Assembly (NCBI GenBank): GCA_965221215.1
Contig: OZ244872.1
Location: 2,790,001 to 2,854,000, forward strand
DNA length: 64,000 bases
Direction of reading: 5' to 3'
Source of the DNA: Aldehydirespirator sp965221215
GTDB lineage: Bacteria > Actinomycetota > Acidimicrobiia > Acidimicrobiales > Aldehydirespiratoraceae
Shown: one piece after another, positions 1-8,092 of the stretch
How positions within the stretch are numbered: position 1 is the first letter of the stretch
How the letters are laid out: every line of letters starts with the position of its first letter
The notes under the pieces: generated by a model
The model's input: only the letters and a program-made list of their open reading frames with translations
The model's database searches: none
Told to the model about the DNA's origin: nothing
Position numbers and translations under genes: made by a program

Positions 1-1109
1 CGCTGGACCCGACCTCTCCCCACGACACTAAGGTCGACTACAGCGAGGCCCTCCGAACCGCTGAGAGAATCCTGCTGGAGCGCTCCGGCGGCGCCCGCCA
101 GTTCACCAACATGCTGGTTTTCCTCGCTGCCGACGCGGCGCGCCTGCGGGACCTGCGCCAGGCGGTGCGCAGCTGCCTGGCCTGGGACTCGATCGACCGA
201 GACGCCGGCTCTCTCGGCCTCGACGAGTTCCAGAAGCGCCAGACCCGCGCCAAGGTCGCCGAGGCCCACGACACCGTCAAGACCCGAGTCGGCGAGACCT
301 ACATCTGGGCCCTTCACCCGATGCGGCCACCCGAGGATCCCACCGGGGAGATCCGCTGGGAGCGGGCGAGACTCACCTCCTCGGCGTCGCTGGCCGAGCG
401 CGTCTCCCGCAAACTCGACCAGGACGAGGCGCTCATCCGCCAGTACGCGGGAACCCGCCTGCGCCTCGACCTCGACCGAGTGCCGCTGTGGCGCGACGGA
501 CCCGACGGCGAGAGGCTCTCTGTGTCGATGAAGCAACTGTGGGAGGACTTCACCCGGTACCTGTACCTGCCGAGGCTCCTGCGCCGCAGCGTCCTCGAAG
601 ACGCCATCAAGGACGGAGTGGCCGACACCGCTTGGAGCACCGAGGGCTTCGCCTACGCCGACGGCCACAACGGCGAGCGCTACATCGGCCTGCGAGCCGC
701 GGAGCAGCTGAGTTCGGTGGCACCGAGCGGGCTGGTGGTTCACCCGGCTGCCGCTGCCCGCCAATTCGCCCGGGACGAGCCAGAACCGCCGCCGGTGGAG
801 GGGGACGGTGACGCAGACCACGTCCCGAAGGATCCCCCACCGGTCGTCGAGATCGGGACTCCTCACGCTCCGCCCAAACCGACCCGGTACTACGGGCGGG
901 TAACGCTCGCTTCGGACCGGTGGACCCTCGTCGCAGCTGACATCGCCGAAGGAGTCGTGCAGCGGCTCGACCGGACCGAGGGGGCCGAGATCAAGGTTAC
1001 GATCGAGATCGAGGCCACCGCCGAGGCCGGTTTCGACGAAGCTACTCAGTCCGACATCGCCGAGAACTCCGTCACCCTGAGATTCAACGCCAGCGACTTC
1101 GACGACTGA
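1..1109 (+). CDS. DUF499/COG1483-type ATPase, C-terminal part (cut by window edge)
   Basis: The frame is open from the first bases of the window (it reads LDPTSPHD... before the first Met at 111), so this is the 3' end of a longer gene. The visible ~369 residues resemble the C-terminal half of DUF499/COG1483 AAA+ proteins: a helical stretch with 'MLVFLAADAARLRDLRQAVRS', a 'Y-I-W-A-L-H-P' segment, and a Pro-rich linker (about residues 245-290 from the window edge) leading to a small C-terminal domain. The ATPase core with its Walker motifs would lie to the left and cannot be seen. Relatives of this family are found beside DUF1156 methylases and helicases in predicted anti-phage islands. The family call is by pattern recognition and moderately sure; a defence role is inference. 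The next gene is convergent. Confidence 0.6.
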   Translation, partial: LDPTSPHDTKVDYSEALRTAERILLERSGGARQFTNMLVFLAADAARLRDLRQAVRSCLAWDSIDRDAGSLGLDEFQKRQTRAKVAEAHDTVKTRVGETYIWALHPMRPPEDPTGEIRWERARLTSSASLAERVSRKLDQDEALIRQYAGTRLRLDLDRVPLWRDGPDGERLSVSMKQLWEDFTRYLYLPRLLRRSVLEDAIKDGVADTAWSTEGFAYADGHNGERYIGLRAAEQLSSVAPSGLVVHPAAAARQFARDEPEPPPVEGDGDADHVPKDPPPVVEIGTPHAPPKPTRYYGRVTLASDRWTLVAADIAEGVVQRLDRTEGAEIKVTIEIEATAEAGFDEATQSDIAENSVTLRFNASDFDD

Positions 1110-1197
1110 CACCGCCCTGTCGCAGCGCGGCAGAGATGCAGGTGAACTCATTCACGTCGATCCGATCCGTTGGAGCGTGATCGGCCCAGGCGGTGCG

Positions 1198-2592
1198 TTA
1201 CAGCACGGGGAACTTGGCCTTGTCGGGCAGGCCGGAGCGGGCAGTGATGGCCTCGCCCGCGGCCTGGCAGCGGGCGTAGAAGGTGTCTTCGTCGATGGTG
1301 GTCATGCGGCCTGCTTCGACGACCTTGGCGCCGTCGACGAACACGGTGTGCACGCCGCGGCCGTCGGCCGACCACACCAGCTGGTTCATCACGTTGAGCA
1401 GGGGGCGCCACTCGGGGCGGTCGGTGTCGTGCAGCACTGCGTCGGCCTTCTTGCCAGGCTCGAGCGAGCCGATCTGGTCTTCCATGAGCATGGTGCGGGC
1501 CCCGCCCAGAGTGGCCATCTCGTAGGCCTTCTCGGCCGGGAACATCTGGGGGTCCATGCGGGCGTCCTTGAACAGCCCGGCCACCAGGTAGGTGGCCCGG
1601 TGCATGTCGGCGTAGTTGGAGGCGTTGTTGCCGTCGATGCCGATGCTCACGTTGATGCCCCGCATCACCATCTCGGGGATCTTGCCGACCTGGGTGACGC
1701 CGTAGCTGACCTTGAGCGCGGTGGTGGGGCAGTGCTCCACCGAGCATCCCGCCGCGGCCATCACGTCGAGCTCGCTGTCGTCCACCCGCACGCAGTGGGT
1801 CATGGCGGTGTCGGCGCCGAGCACGCCGAGCTCGTTCAGATGGATCATGGGACGCTGCCCGAACTCGGCGATGAACCCGTCGGGATCGAGGTTGGCCGGG
1901 CTCATGTGGAAGTTGAGGCCAACGCCATGGTGGTCGGCGGCCTCCCGTGCCGCCCGCCACAGCGGGTCCGAACAGGTGGTGTGGCCCACCACCATCGACC
2001 ACGCCTCCAGCCGCCCGCCGGCGGTGCCCCGGTGCATGTCGATGGTGTCGTTGATGTTGGCGATGGCGGTGTCGGTGTCCTGGCGGTAGACGTCGGGCTC
2101 GGGGGGCAGGTCCCACACCCACTTGCCGATGCGGCCCCGGATGCCGGCTTCGACCAGGCCGTCCATCACCTCGTCGGTGAAGCGGATCGTGCCCGCCTCC
2201 AGGAAGGTGGTGGTGCCCGACTTGAGCATCTCCACGGCGGCCAGCTGGGCCGAGAGCCGCTCCTCGGTGGGCGTGTACACCGAGTAGAGCGGGCACAGCC
2301 ACATGAACACGTTCTCCTCGAAGGGCGTGTCGTCGGGGACGTAGCCTCGGGTCAGGGGCTCGCCGGTGATGTGGATGTGGGTGTTGACCAGACCGGGTGT
2401 CACCACGAACCGGTCGCCGCCCACCGTCTCAGCCGCTTCGTAGGCCGCCTCCAGATCCGACGCCTTGCCCACGGCCACGATCTGGTTCCCCCGCACCGCC
2501 ACCGCGCCGTGGCGGATGATGTCGCGGGTCGGGTTCATGGTGACCACGTACCAGCCCTTGATCAGCGTGTCGATGCGCTCCCGCTCGCTCAT
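1198..2592 (-). CDS. amidohydrolase, TrzN/AtzA/SsnA-like (subtype III)
   Basis: 464-aa metal-dependent hydrolase of the cytosine deaminase / chlorohydrolase type, normal length. The N-terminal beta-sandwich (residues 5-60) leads to the metal motif T-H-I-H (His72, His74), followed by His229 (NFHM), His266 (THC) and Asp320 (IGIDGNNAS), which together form the usual mononuclear metal and catalytic set. The region after His229 reads HMSPANLD; the Glu of HxxE that many deaminases use is absent. Likely substrates are N-heterocycles (guanine, triazines, hydantoin-like rings) acted on by hydrolytic deamination or ring opening; the exact substrate is not known. The start at 2592 has a weak GA-rich site upstream. 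It lies 31 bases downstream of the methyltransferase gene on the same strand. A paralogue sits at 10922-12319. Confidence 0.88.
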   Translation of the reverse strand: MSERERIDTLIKGWYVVTMNPTRDIIRHGAVAVRGNQIVAVGKASDLEAAYEAAETVGGDRFVVTPGLVNTHIHITGEPLTRGYVPDDTPFEENVFMWLCPLYSVYTPTEERLSAQLAAVEMLKSGTTTFLEAGTIRFTDEVMDGLVEAGIRGRIGKWVWDLPPEPDVYRQDTDTAIANINDTIDMHRGTAGGRLEAWSMVVGHTTCSDPLWRAAREAADHHGVGLNFHMSPANLDPDGFIAEFGQRPMIHLNELGVLGADTAMTHCVRVDDSELDVMAAAGCSVEHCPTTALKVSYGVTQVGKIPEMVMRGINVSIGIDGNNASNYADMHRATYLVAGLFKDARMDPQMFPAEKAYEMATLGGARTMLMEDQIGSLEPGKKADAVLHDTDRPEWRPLLNVMNQLVWSADGRGVHTVFVDGAKVVEAGRMTTIDEDTFYARCQAAGEAITARSGLPDKAKFPVL

Positions 2593-2623
2593 GTCCGTCT
2601 CCTGCCTGCGGAGGTCTTGTGTT

Positions 2624-3718
2624 TCAGTCTCTGGGCTTGGAGGCCACGTAGGCGAATTGGAAGCCGATGGGCTCGATGAGGCGGATGGCCTCGAAGCCGG
2701 CTTCCCGCAACCAGGCGGTGGCCGCGTCGGTGGTGACGCCGAATCCGTTGACGGTGCTGGCCATCATGGTCATGCCCATCAGCACCGCGTGGGGGTTGGT
2801 CTTGTGGTTGGGGCCGACGAAGTAGTCGGCCAGCACCACCCGGCCCTCGGGTCGCAGCGCGGCGTGGGCCCGCTCGATGAGGTGGCGGGCGCCATCGAGG
2901 CCCTCGGTGCGGCAGACATGGCCCAGCACGGCGATGTCGTAGGCGCCGTCTTCGATGGCGACGGTGTGGAAGTCGCCGGGGCGGAACTCGCAGCGGTCGG
3001 CCACGCCGTGCTCAGCCGCCTTGCGGCGGGCCACATCGATCACGCCGTCGAGGTCGTTGATGGTGGCCCGGCCATCGGCGCAGGCCTGCAGCATGGCGAT
3101 CGACCAGGGCGCCCCGCCCGCGCCGAGGTCGAGGAACCGGGGCGCGGCCAGCGCGCTGTAGCGCATCCGGAAGTCGGCCCGGGTGGCGCAGCGCCACATG
3201 GTGGTGAACGTCCCCTCCACCAGCGGCACATAAAACGCGGCCGGGTCGTCGTCTATCGGGGTGGAGGGACGGCCCGAGCGCACGGTGTCGGCCAGGCGGG
3301 TCCAGTTCTCATGGGGTCCGGGCGCCACCGGGACAAGCCCGGCCATCGATGCTGCCCCGTCGATGAGCAGGTAGCGGCGGGCGGCGTCGTTGAGCTTGAA
3401 GCAGTCCACCACCCGGTCGAGCAGGCCGAGCGCCACCACCGAGTCCAACAGTGCCTCGGTGTGCTGCGGCGGCAGGTCGAGCCGCCCGGCCAGCTCCTCC
3501 GCCGTCATTCCGGCACCGCCCGAAGCCTCAGCCAGAGCCTCAAACACACCCAACTCCAGCGCGGCCAACAGGACGTGGTAGCGGCCCAGCCCCTCGATCA
3601 CGGCCCAAACCGGAGCAGCCGCGGGCGGCTTGTAGTCCGTGAACGGCCGGCCCACATGGGCCATAGTGTGAGTCTTCTTCAACTCCGGATAAGGCGCATC
3701 CCGAGAACTATCAGACAT
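2624..3718 (-). CDS. SAM-dependent methyltransferase with winged-helix dimerisation domain
   Basis: 364 aa from the chosen ATG at 3718 (MSDSSRD); the frame also permits an ATG at 3751, eleven codons earlier. Residues about 35-105 form the dimerisation/winged-helix domain seen in O-methyltransferases of plant COMT and bacterial TcmN/acetylserotonin type. SAM motif I is FLDLGAGGAP, followed by an acidic motif (INDLDGVID) and a late motif RVVLADYF. This is the family's usual size. The substrate is unknown; small-molecule O- or N-methylation is expected. It is probably cotranscribed with the amidohydrolase 31 bases downstream. The upstream region is AT-rich and shared divergently with the DUF4143 ATPase gene; it contains a 25-bp inverted repeat. 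Confidence 0.82.
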   Translation of the reverse strand: MSDSSRDAPYPELKKTHTMAHVGRPFTDYKPPAAAPVWAVIEGLGRYHVLLAALELGVFEALAEASGGAGMTAEELAGRLDLPPQHTEALLDSVVALGLLDRVVDCFKLNDAARRYLLIDGAASMAGLVPVAPGPHENWTRLADTVRSGRPSTPIDDDPAAFYVPLVEGTFTTMWRCATRADFRMRYSALAAPRFLDLGAGGAPWSIAMLQACADGRATINDLDGVIDVARRKAAEHGVADRCEFRPGDFHTVAIEDGAYDIAVLGHVCRTEGLDGARHLIERAHAALRPEGRVVLADYFVGPNHKTNPHAVLMGMTMMASTVNGFGVTTDAATAWLREAGFEAIRLIEPIGFQFAYVASKPRD

Positions 3719-3737
3719 GGCCCTGGATGTTTGTAGT

Positions 3738-3785
3738 TTGCCATTTAACATTCACAATGAGTATGCTATTCCTCAAATAACATAC
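3738..3785 (+). promoter_or_regulatory. AT-rich divergent promoter region with 25-bp inverted repeat
   Basis: A possible sigma-70-type promoter faces right: -35 TTGCCA at 3738-3743, 18-base spacer, -10 TATGCT at 3762-3767, about 35 bases before the ATPase start. An imperfect palindrome overlaps it: arms GTATGCTATT (3761-3770) and AATAACATAC (3776-3785) pair at 9 of 10 positions around a 5-base spacer. The stretch is strikingly AT-rich for this genome, so it may be an operator, an insertion boundary or both. Confidence 0.4.
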
Positions 3786-3802
3786 ACACGAGGTAGAGCG
3801 TG

Positions 3803-5299
3803 ATGGTTGAATGGCAGCCACAGCCCAGTGATTACCACAGGGTCTACACGGAACAGAACCCGTGGTGGTCGTCCGGGACTGTGCCCCAGACGCTCGCGCC
3901 CAGCACCGAGCGATCCCTGGCCCAACTGCTATGGCAGCGGCTCCTCCACAACGAGCCACGCAGGCATCAAGTGATCCTGGGCCCCCGTCGCGTCGGCAAG
4001 ACGACGGTGCTGTACCAGACCGTGCAACACCTGATCGCCCACGACATCGCCCCTAACCGAATCTGGTGGCTCCGCATGGACCACCCCTTGTTGCTGCCAG
4101 CCAGTCTCGGCGGCCTCGTACGGACGGTGCTCGACACCTCAGGAGCCACGGAAGAGCGGCCCGTGTTCCTGATGCTCGACGAGGTCGTCTACGCCAAGGA
4201 CTGGGACCTGTGGCTCAAGGCCTTCTACGACGAGGGCTGGCCCGTGCATATAGCGGCCACTTCCAGCAGCACCGCGGCGCTCCGCAAGCAGCGTCGCGAG
4301 AGCGGTGTGGGACGATGGGAGGAACATCACCTGCTGCCCTGCCGGCTCGATGAGTCCTGCGATCTGCTCGGCTGGCCCCATGCTTTGGACGCATTCGCCA
4401 CACTTGGCGCCACCCTGGCCACTTTGACCGCAGGACACCAGGCCGACCTCGCACTTGAGGGACTTCGGATGCACCTCCTGTTGGTGGGCGGCTTCCCCGA
4501 ATTGCTCATGCAGCCTTTCGAGAATGCGGCCGTTCCCCCCTCGAAAGAGGACATCGCCAACCGAGTCCTCGAGTCGCAGAGGGTGCTCCGTAGCGATGCG
4601 GTGGAGCGAGCCGTCTACAAGGACATCCCCCAAGCGGCAGGCGTCGACAACCCGATGATGCTGGAGCGGCTGTTGTATGCGCTCGCCGGCCAGGTGACCG
4701 GCCTCCTCTCGCCGACCAACATCGGCCAGCAGTTGGGAATCAAGCAGCCCACGTTCGACCGGTACCTGTCATTCCTGGAGCAGGCCTATCTCGTGTTCAC
4801 GCTGACGAACTACTCGGGCTCAGAGTCGGCCGTCCAACGGCGCGGCCGCAAGCTGTACTTCGTTGACAGCGCGGTCCGCAACGCAGCGCTGCACCGAGGT
4901 CTCGCCCCGCTGGACGATCCCGTCGAACAAGGCACGCTACTGGAGAACCTCGTAGTGGCATCCGTCAATACCCTCGCCACTCACGCCGGCGTGCGCCTTC
5001 ACCATTGGCGAGACGGCAACCACGAGGTGGATCTGATCTACGACGATCCCCAGCAGCCGCTCGCCTTCGAGATTGCATCATCGCCGAGCCACACCCTTCG
5101 CGGCCTCGAGGCCCTTGTCGAACGCAACTACCGCTTCCATGGCCATAGCTATCTCGTGGCACCCCAGGCCACGGTCATACACCCCGCAGAGGACCGCAGA
5201 GGCATCGGCATGCTGCCCCTCGACATCTTCCTGCTCGCCGTAGGCGCCCAGGCCCACCAGGCCATGCTCGACCGCCTTGGCGTCTCCCGGCGGGGGTAG
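3803..5299 (+). CDS. AAA ATPase with DUF4143 domain
   Basis: 498 aa. The P-loop GPRRVGKTT lies at about residues 60-68 and a Walker B-like FLMLDEVVYAKDW at about 120, followed by a helical region and the DUF4143-type C-terminal domain (about 285-430) with the RGRKLYFVDSAVRNA and 'HHWRDGNHEVDLIYDD' stretches typical of the family. These ATPases are common and their role is poorly known. Many are thought to be selfish or mobile, or linked to toxin-antitoxin and DNA-transfer functions. ATG 3803 was chosen because the GAGGTAG ribosome site at 3790-3796 is well spaced for it; GTG 3800 is an in-frame alternative. It lies between an intact methyltransferase and a broken hydrolase, with an AT-rich promoter, which suggests horizontal arrival. 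Confidence 0.87.
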   Translation: MVEWQPQPSDYHRVYTEQNPWWSSGTVPQTLAPSTERSLAQLLWQRLLHNEPRRHQVILGPRRVGKTTVLYQTVQHLIAHDIAPNRIWWLRMDHPLLLPASLGGLVRTVLDTSGATEERPVFLMLDEVVYAKDWDLWLKAFYDEGWPVHIAATSSSTAALRKQRRESGVGRWEEHHLLPCRLDESCDLLGWPHALDAFATLGATLATLTAGHQADLALEGLRMHLLLVGGFPELLMQPFENAAVPPSKEDIANRVLESQRVLRSDAVERAVYKDIPQAAGVDNPMMLERLLYALAGQVTGLLSPTNIGQQLGIKQPTFDRYLSFLEQAYLVFTLTNYSGSESAVQRRGRKLYFVDSAVRNAALHRGLAPLDDPVEQGTLLENLVVASVNTLATHAGVRLHHWRDGNHEVDLIYDDPQQPLAFEIASSPSHTLRGLEALVERNYRFHGHSYLVAPQATVIHPAEDRRGIGMLPLDIFLLAVGAQAHQAMLDRLGVSRRG

Positions 5300-5381
5300 C
5301 CCCACAACCTCGGTGACCAAAGATGGAGTTGGAGCTACACCCCACACGGTTACCTCGTGGTGGGCTCCGCGGGTTCCTCAG

Positions 5382-5711
5382 GCCGCGGATCACCTCGAGG
5401 CCGCCCAGCACGCCGTACACCCCGTCGAAGCGTCCGCCGGTGGGCTGGGTGTCGAGGTGGCTGCCCAGCACCACCGGCGGCGCATCGGGATCGATCCCGG
5501 CTCGGCGGGCGAAGAGGTTGCCCACCGGGTCCAACTCGATAGAACATCCGGCCCGCTCGGCCCAGCCCACGAACAGATTCCGGCCCGCCCAGTCGTCATC
5601 GGACAGCGCCTGCCGGTTCGAGCCCCCCGCCGGAGTAGCCCCCACCTCAGCCATGTCCATAAGCCGAGACCACAACCGCTCAGGGTTGACGTGCACTGCT
5701 GTCACGGCCAT
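5382..5711 (-). pseudogene. truncated Zn-dependent carbamoylase / allantoate amidohydrolase (N-terminal ~110 aa)
   Basis: From ATG 5711 the first 110 residues match the start of M20-family N-carbamoyl amino acid / allantoate amidohydrolases: NPERLWSRLMDMAEVGAT, GRNLFVGWAERAGC, DPVGNLFARRAG and the metal-binding VVLGSHLDTQPTGGRFDGVYGVLGGLEVI. Homology stops after EVIRGL near 5382; the frame then continues as nonsense into the 3' end of the DUF4143 gene and ends at 5175. A complete enzyme is about 400 aa, so roughly three quarters are missing, including most zinc ligands. I saw no remnant of the missing part in the window. The break next to the ATPase suggests that the insertion deleted it. Confidence 0.8.
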
Positions 5712-5804
5712 ATGCTCCCGACACCGTCAAGCATGACGAAATCGTATATTGCGGAGCCTCGGCTGGCTGAGGTTCTACCAATTTGATATAACTGTGAGGT
5801 GGAC

Positions 5805-6017
5805 ATGAACATCAAGGATCTAGATGACGATGTGGCTCGGCGGCTCAAGGAGCAGGCGGCCGCGGCTGGGCTGTCTGTTCAGCAATACTTGCGCAACGAA
5901 CTGACACGCATTGCGTCGCGTCTGTCGCCTGCTGAGTTGACCAGTGGCCGCCGTCCCATAAGTCGAGCCGAGTTCCTGGCCATCCGGCAGCGGCTCCGCG
6001 GAGCCGATGACGCGTAG
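5805..6017 (+). CDS. VapB/FitA-like antitoxin
   Basis: 70 aa from ATG 5805; GTG 5799 is also in frame, but GAGG at 5796-5799 is better placed for 5805. The N-terminus MNIKDLDDDVARRLKEQAAAAGLSV has the ribbon-helix-helix pattern (strand, then two amphipathic helices) of FitA/VapB antitoxins, and the charged C-terminus would wrap the toxin. It overlaps the downstream PIN-domain gene by 11 bases, the usual antitoxin-toxin arrangement that implies translational coupling and autoregulation of the pair. TATAAC at about 5787-5792 could be the -10 of a promoter giving a very short leader. Confidence 0.75.
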   Translation: MNIKDLDDDVARRLKEQAAAAGLSVQQYLRNELTRIASRLSPAELTSGRRPISRAEFLAIRQRLRGADDA

Positions 6018-6381
6018 CGTCGTCTGCGACGCGGGCGGAGTGCTGGCCGCAGCGGGAGCCATCGAGGGCCATGCCTTGCCCCACACCGAGTTCTTGGCCC
6101 TTGACTGGTCGTCGATCACAGTCGGGCGGTTCTTGGCGTCTCGCTACGAGGGCAGGCCCGAGACCATTCAAGTAGAGACGGGACTGGTGCTGCTGGTTGT
6201 GGACGAGTGGTTCCCGGTCAGAATGTTCGTGGCAGAGACACTCGCCCGGGCTGGCCAAGATGAGGGCGACTCGCTCGACTCGTGGTCGGCTCTGATCCTC
6301 GCCGAGCAACTCGAATTGCCACTGTTCACCGCCTCAGACGAGGTCGTCAGCGACCGCATCGAGATCCTGCATCCCTGGTAG
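6007..6381 (+). CDS. PIN-domain toxin, VapC-like (divergent)
   Basis: 124 aa, usual VapC size. The N-terminal strand carries the first acidic residue (VVCDAGGVLAA, Asp8) and the C-terminal part has SWSALILAEQLELPLFTASDEV, matching the PIN pattern of a conserved Asp region followed by 'T-x-D'. The middle acidic residue is not obvious, and VDEWFPVRMFVAE may supply it. VapC toxins are Mg-dependent endoribonucleases that cut tRNA or rRNA. It overlaps the antitoxin gene by 11 bases. Because the core motifs are weakly conserved I call it PIN-like rather than a certain active nuclease. Confidence 0.62.
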   Translation: MTRSVVCDAGGVLAAAGAIEGHALPHTEFLALDWSSITVGRFLASRYEGRPETIQVETGLVLLVVDEWFPVRMFVAETLARAGQDEGDSLDSWSALILAEQLELPLFTASDEVVSDRIEILHPW

Positions 6382-6409
6382 CCGCGTCGTCTGTTTGGGC
6401 TCTGGTGGG

Positions 6410-7456
6410 TCAGGGCTTCAGCAGGATCTTGCCGAAGAAGTCGCTGTCCAGCATCTTCTGCTGGGCCGCCGCCGCCTCCGCCAGCGGGAACTCCGAGTCG
6501 ATCACCGCAGTGAACTCTCCCGAGTCGAGTCCGGAGCAGAACGTGTCCCACAGCGGGCCCATCTCGTCGGGCCGGTAGGGATCGGACCCCATGATCCGCA
6601 GACCGTTGTGGAACAGGTGGCCCAGCGACCCGATGGTGGCGGCGTCGCCCGAGGCGTTGCCGCAGTTGACCAGCCGGCCCCCGATGGCCAGCGAGAACAG
6701 CGACTGGGTGAACAGCGCGGTGCCCACATGGTCGAACACCATGTCCACTCCCCGACCGCCGGTTGCCTCCATGGCCCAGCCGGTCACGTCGCCGGTACGG
6801 TTGTTGAGCACATGGTCGGCGCCGATGGCGGACGCCTGCTCGCATTTGGCGTCGGTGCCGGCGGTGGCCAACACGGTGGCGCCGACATGCTTGGCCAACT
6901 GGATGCCGGCCACCGACACCCCCGAGCCGGCCGCGTGGATCATCACCGTCTCGCCCGCCGACAGCCCGCCGGTGGCGAACAGGGCATGGCCGGCGGTCAG
7001 CCACACCGTCGGAAACGTGGCCGCCTGCTCCAGCGACACATGGTCGGGCACCCGGTAGCAGTGCGAGGCCGGCGCCAGGCACTTGCTGGCGTAGCCGCCG
7101 TCGAGGGTGGCGCCGAGAATGCCGAGTTCGCCGTAGAGGTCGCCCATACCGGCCAACTTGGAGTTGTCGGGCACTCCGGCCATGGACGGATCAACCACCA
7201 CCCGGTCGCCGGGCCGCCACTCGGCAACCGCGGCGCCCACCTCCGCCACCACCCCGGCGATGTCCATGCCCGCGATGTGGGGGTAGGCGAATCCCGGCAT
7301 GTGGTACCAGCCGTTGCGCTGCAGCACGTCGAGGCGGTTGAGCGCGGTCGCCGCCACCTCCACCACCACATCGCCGCCACCGGGCACCGGGTCGTCGACG
7401 TCGGTGTACTCCAACACCTCAGGTCCGCCCGAGGCGCGGTACAGCATCGCCTTCAT
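6410..7456 (-). CDS. NADPH:quinone oxidoreductase / zinc-independent MDR family
   Basis: 348 aa from ATG 7456 (MKAMLYRASGG); an in-frame TTG at 7534 is unlikely because GAGGAGGACC sits immediately before ATG 7456. The GroES-like N-terminal half has ALNRLDVLQRNGWY and HIAGMDIAGVVAEVG, and the Rossmann half has the nucleotide motif IHAAGSGVSVAGIQLAKHVGA. No structural-zinc cysteine cluster is present, placing it with quinone reductases / crotonyl-CoA-reductase-like MDR proteins rather than zinc alcohol dehydrogenases. Expected to reduce quinones or enones with NADPH. It is divergent from the glyoxalase-fold gene that begins 133 bases away. Confidence 0.85.
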   Translation of the reverse strand: MKAMLYRASGGPEVLEYTDVDDPVPGGGDVVVEVAATALNRLDVLQRNGWYHMPGFAYPHIAGMDIAGVVAEVGAAVAEWRPGDRVVVDPSMAGVPDNSKLAGMGDLYGELGILGATLDGGYASKCLAPASHCYRVPDHVSLEQAATFPTVWLTAGHALFATGGLSAGETVMIHAAGSGVSVAGIQLAKHVGATVLATAGTDAKCEQASAIGADHVLNNRTGDVTGWAMEATGGRGVDMVFDHVGTALFTQSLFSLAIGGRLVNCGNASGDAATIGSLGHLFHNGLRIMGSDPYRPDEMGPLWDTFCSGLDSGEFTAVIDSEFPLAEAAAAQQKMLDSDFFGKILLKP

Positions 7457-7589
7457 CGGTCCTCCTCTCAGCTGGCGCCTCTGCTGTTGGCGAGTCGGTC
7501 GCCGGAAGGTACGCGGTGCCGACGGCTTCGGCAAGCCCGCCGGAACACGTCCGTCCGGTCCGATAGTGTCGCCATCTCAGGGAGCCACC

Positions 7590-8060
7590 ATGACCGAGAC
7601 CGCTTCGCCTGCACCGCCGGCATCGCTGCTGACCCACATCGCGCTGCCAGTGCGCAGCCTCGACGAAACGCTCGCCTTCTACGAGAAGTTCACCACCCTG
7701 GTGAAGATCTCCGAGCGCCGCGACGGCGAGACCAAGATGCGGACCGCGTGGCTGGCCAACGAGCGCGATATCACCGTTCCGGGCGCGGCCCGGTTCGTGA
7801 TCGTGCTGATGGAGGGCGCTCTGCCCAAGCAGATCACCGGCGACATCGCCGAGGAGTACGGGTTCCTCACTTCCATCGCCCACCTCGGCATCTCCCTCGA
7901 CACCCGCGACGAGGTGGACGAGGTGGCCCGCCTGGCCTCAGAGGACGGCTGTCTGGTGCTGGGGCCGATGTACCGCAACCCCGATGTGGGCTACATCTGC
8001 CTGATCAAGGATCCCGACGGCAACAACGTCGAGTTCTCGGTGGAGCAGGTCCTGGGCTGA
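7590..8060 (+). CDS. VOC (glyoxalase/dioxygenase fold) protein
   Basis: 156 aa from ATG 7590, preceded by GGGAG. Two beta-alpha-beta-beta-beta units are visible: LLTHIALPVRSLDETLAFYEKF at the start and SIAHLGISLDTRDEVDEVARLA in the second half, closing with the family signature YICLIKDPDGNNVEFSVEQ. Metal ligands probably include His21 and the Glu of NVEFS. The fold serves glyoxalases, epimerases and extradiol dioxygenases, so the reaction is not settled. The neighbouring convergent gene encodes a second, distinct VOC protein. Confidence 0.82.
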   Translation: MTETASPAPPASLLTHIALPVRSLDETLAFYEKFTTLVKISERRDGETKMRTAWLANERDITVPGAARFVIVLMEGALPKQITGDIAEEYGFLTSIAHLGISLDTRDEVDEVARLASEDGCLVLGPMYRNPDVGYICLIKDPDGNNVEFSVEQVLG

Positions 8061-8092
8061 GAGTCAGCGCTGGCTGGCCTGCCCGCTCGGCT

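Noticed and set aside
1177..2679. 500-codon plus-strand frame over the amidohydrolase
   Set aside because: The minus strand encodes a complete amidohydrolase with metal motifs; the plus frame reads as G/H-rich antisense.
5175..5381. Continuation of the amidase frame into the ATPase 3' end
   Set aside because: Homology stops near 5382; the rest is antisense to the ATPase and not a real domain.
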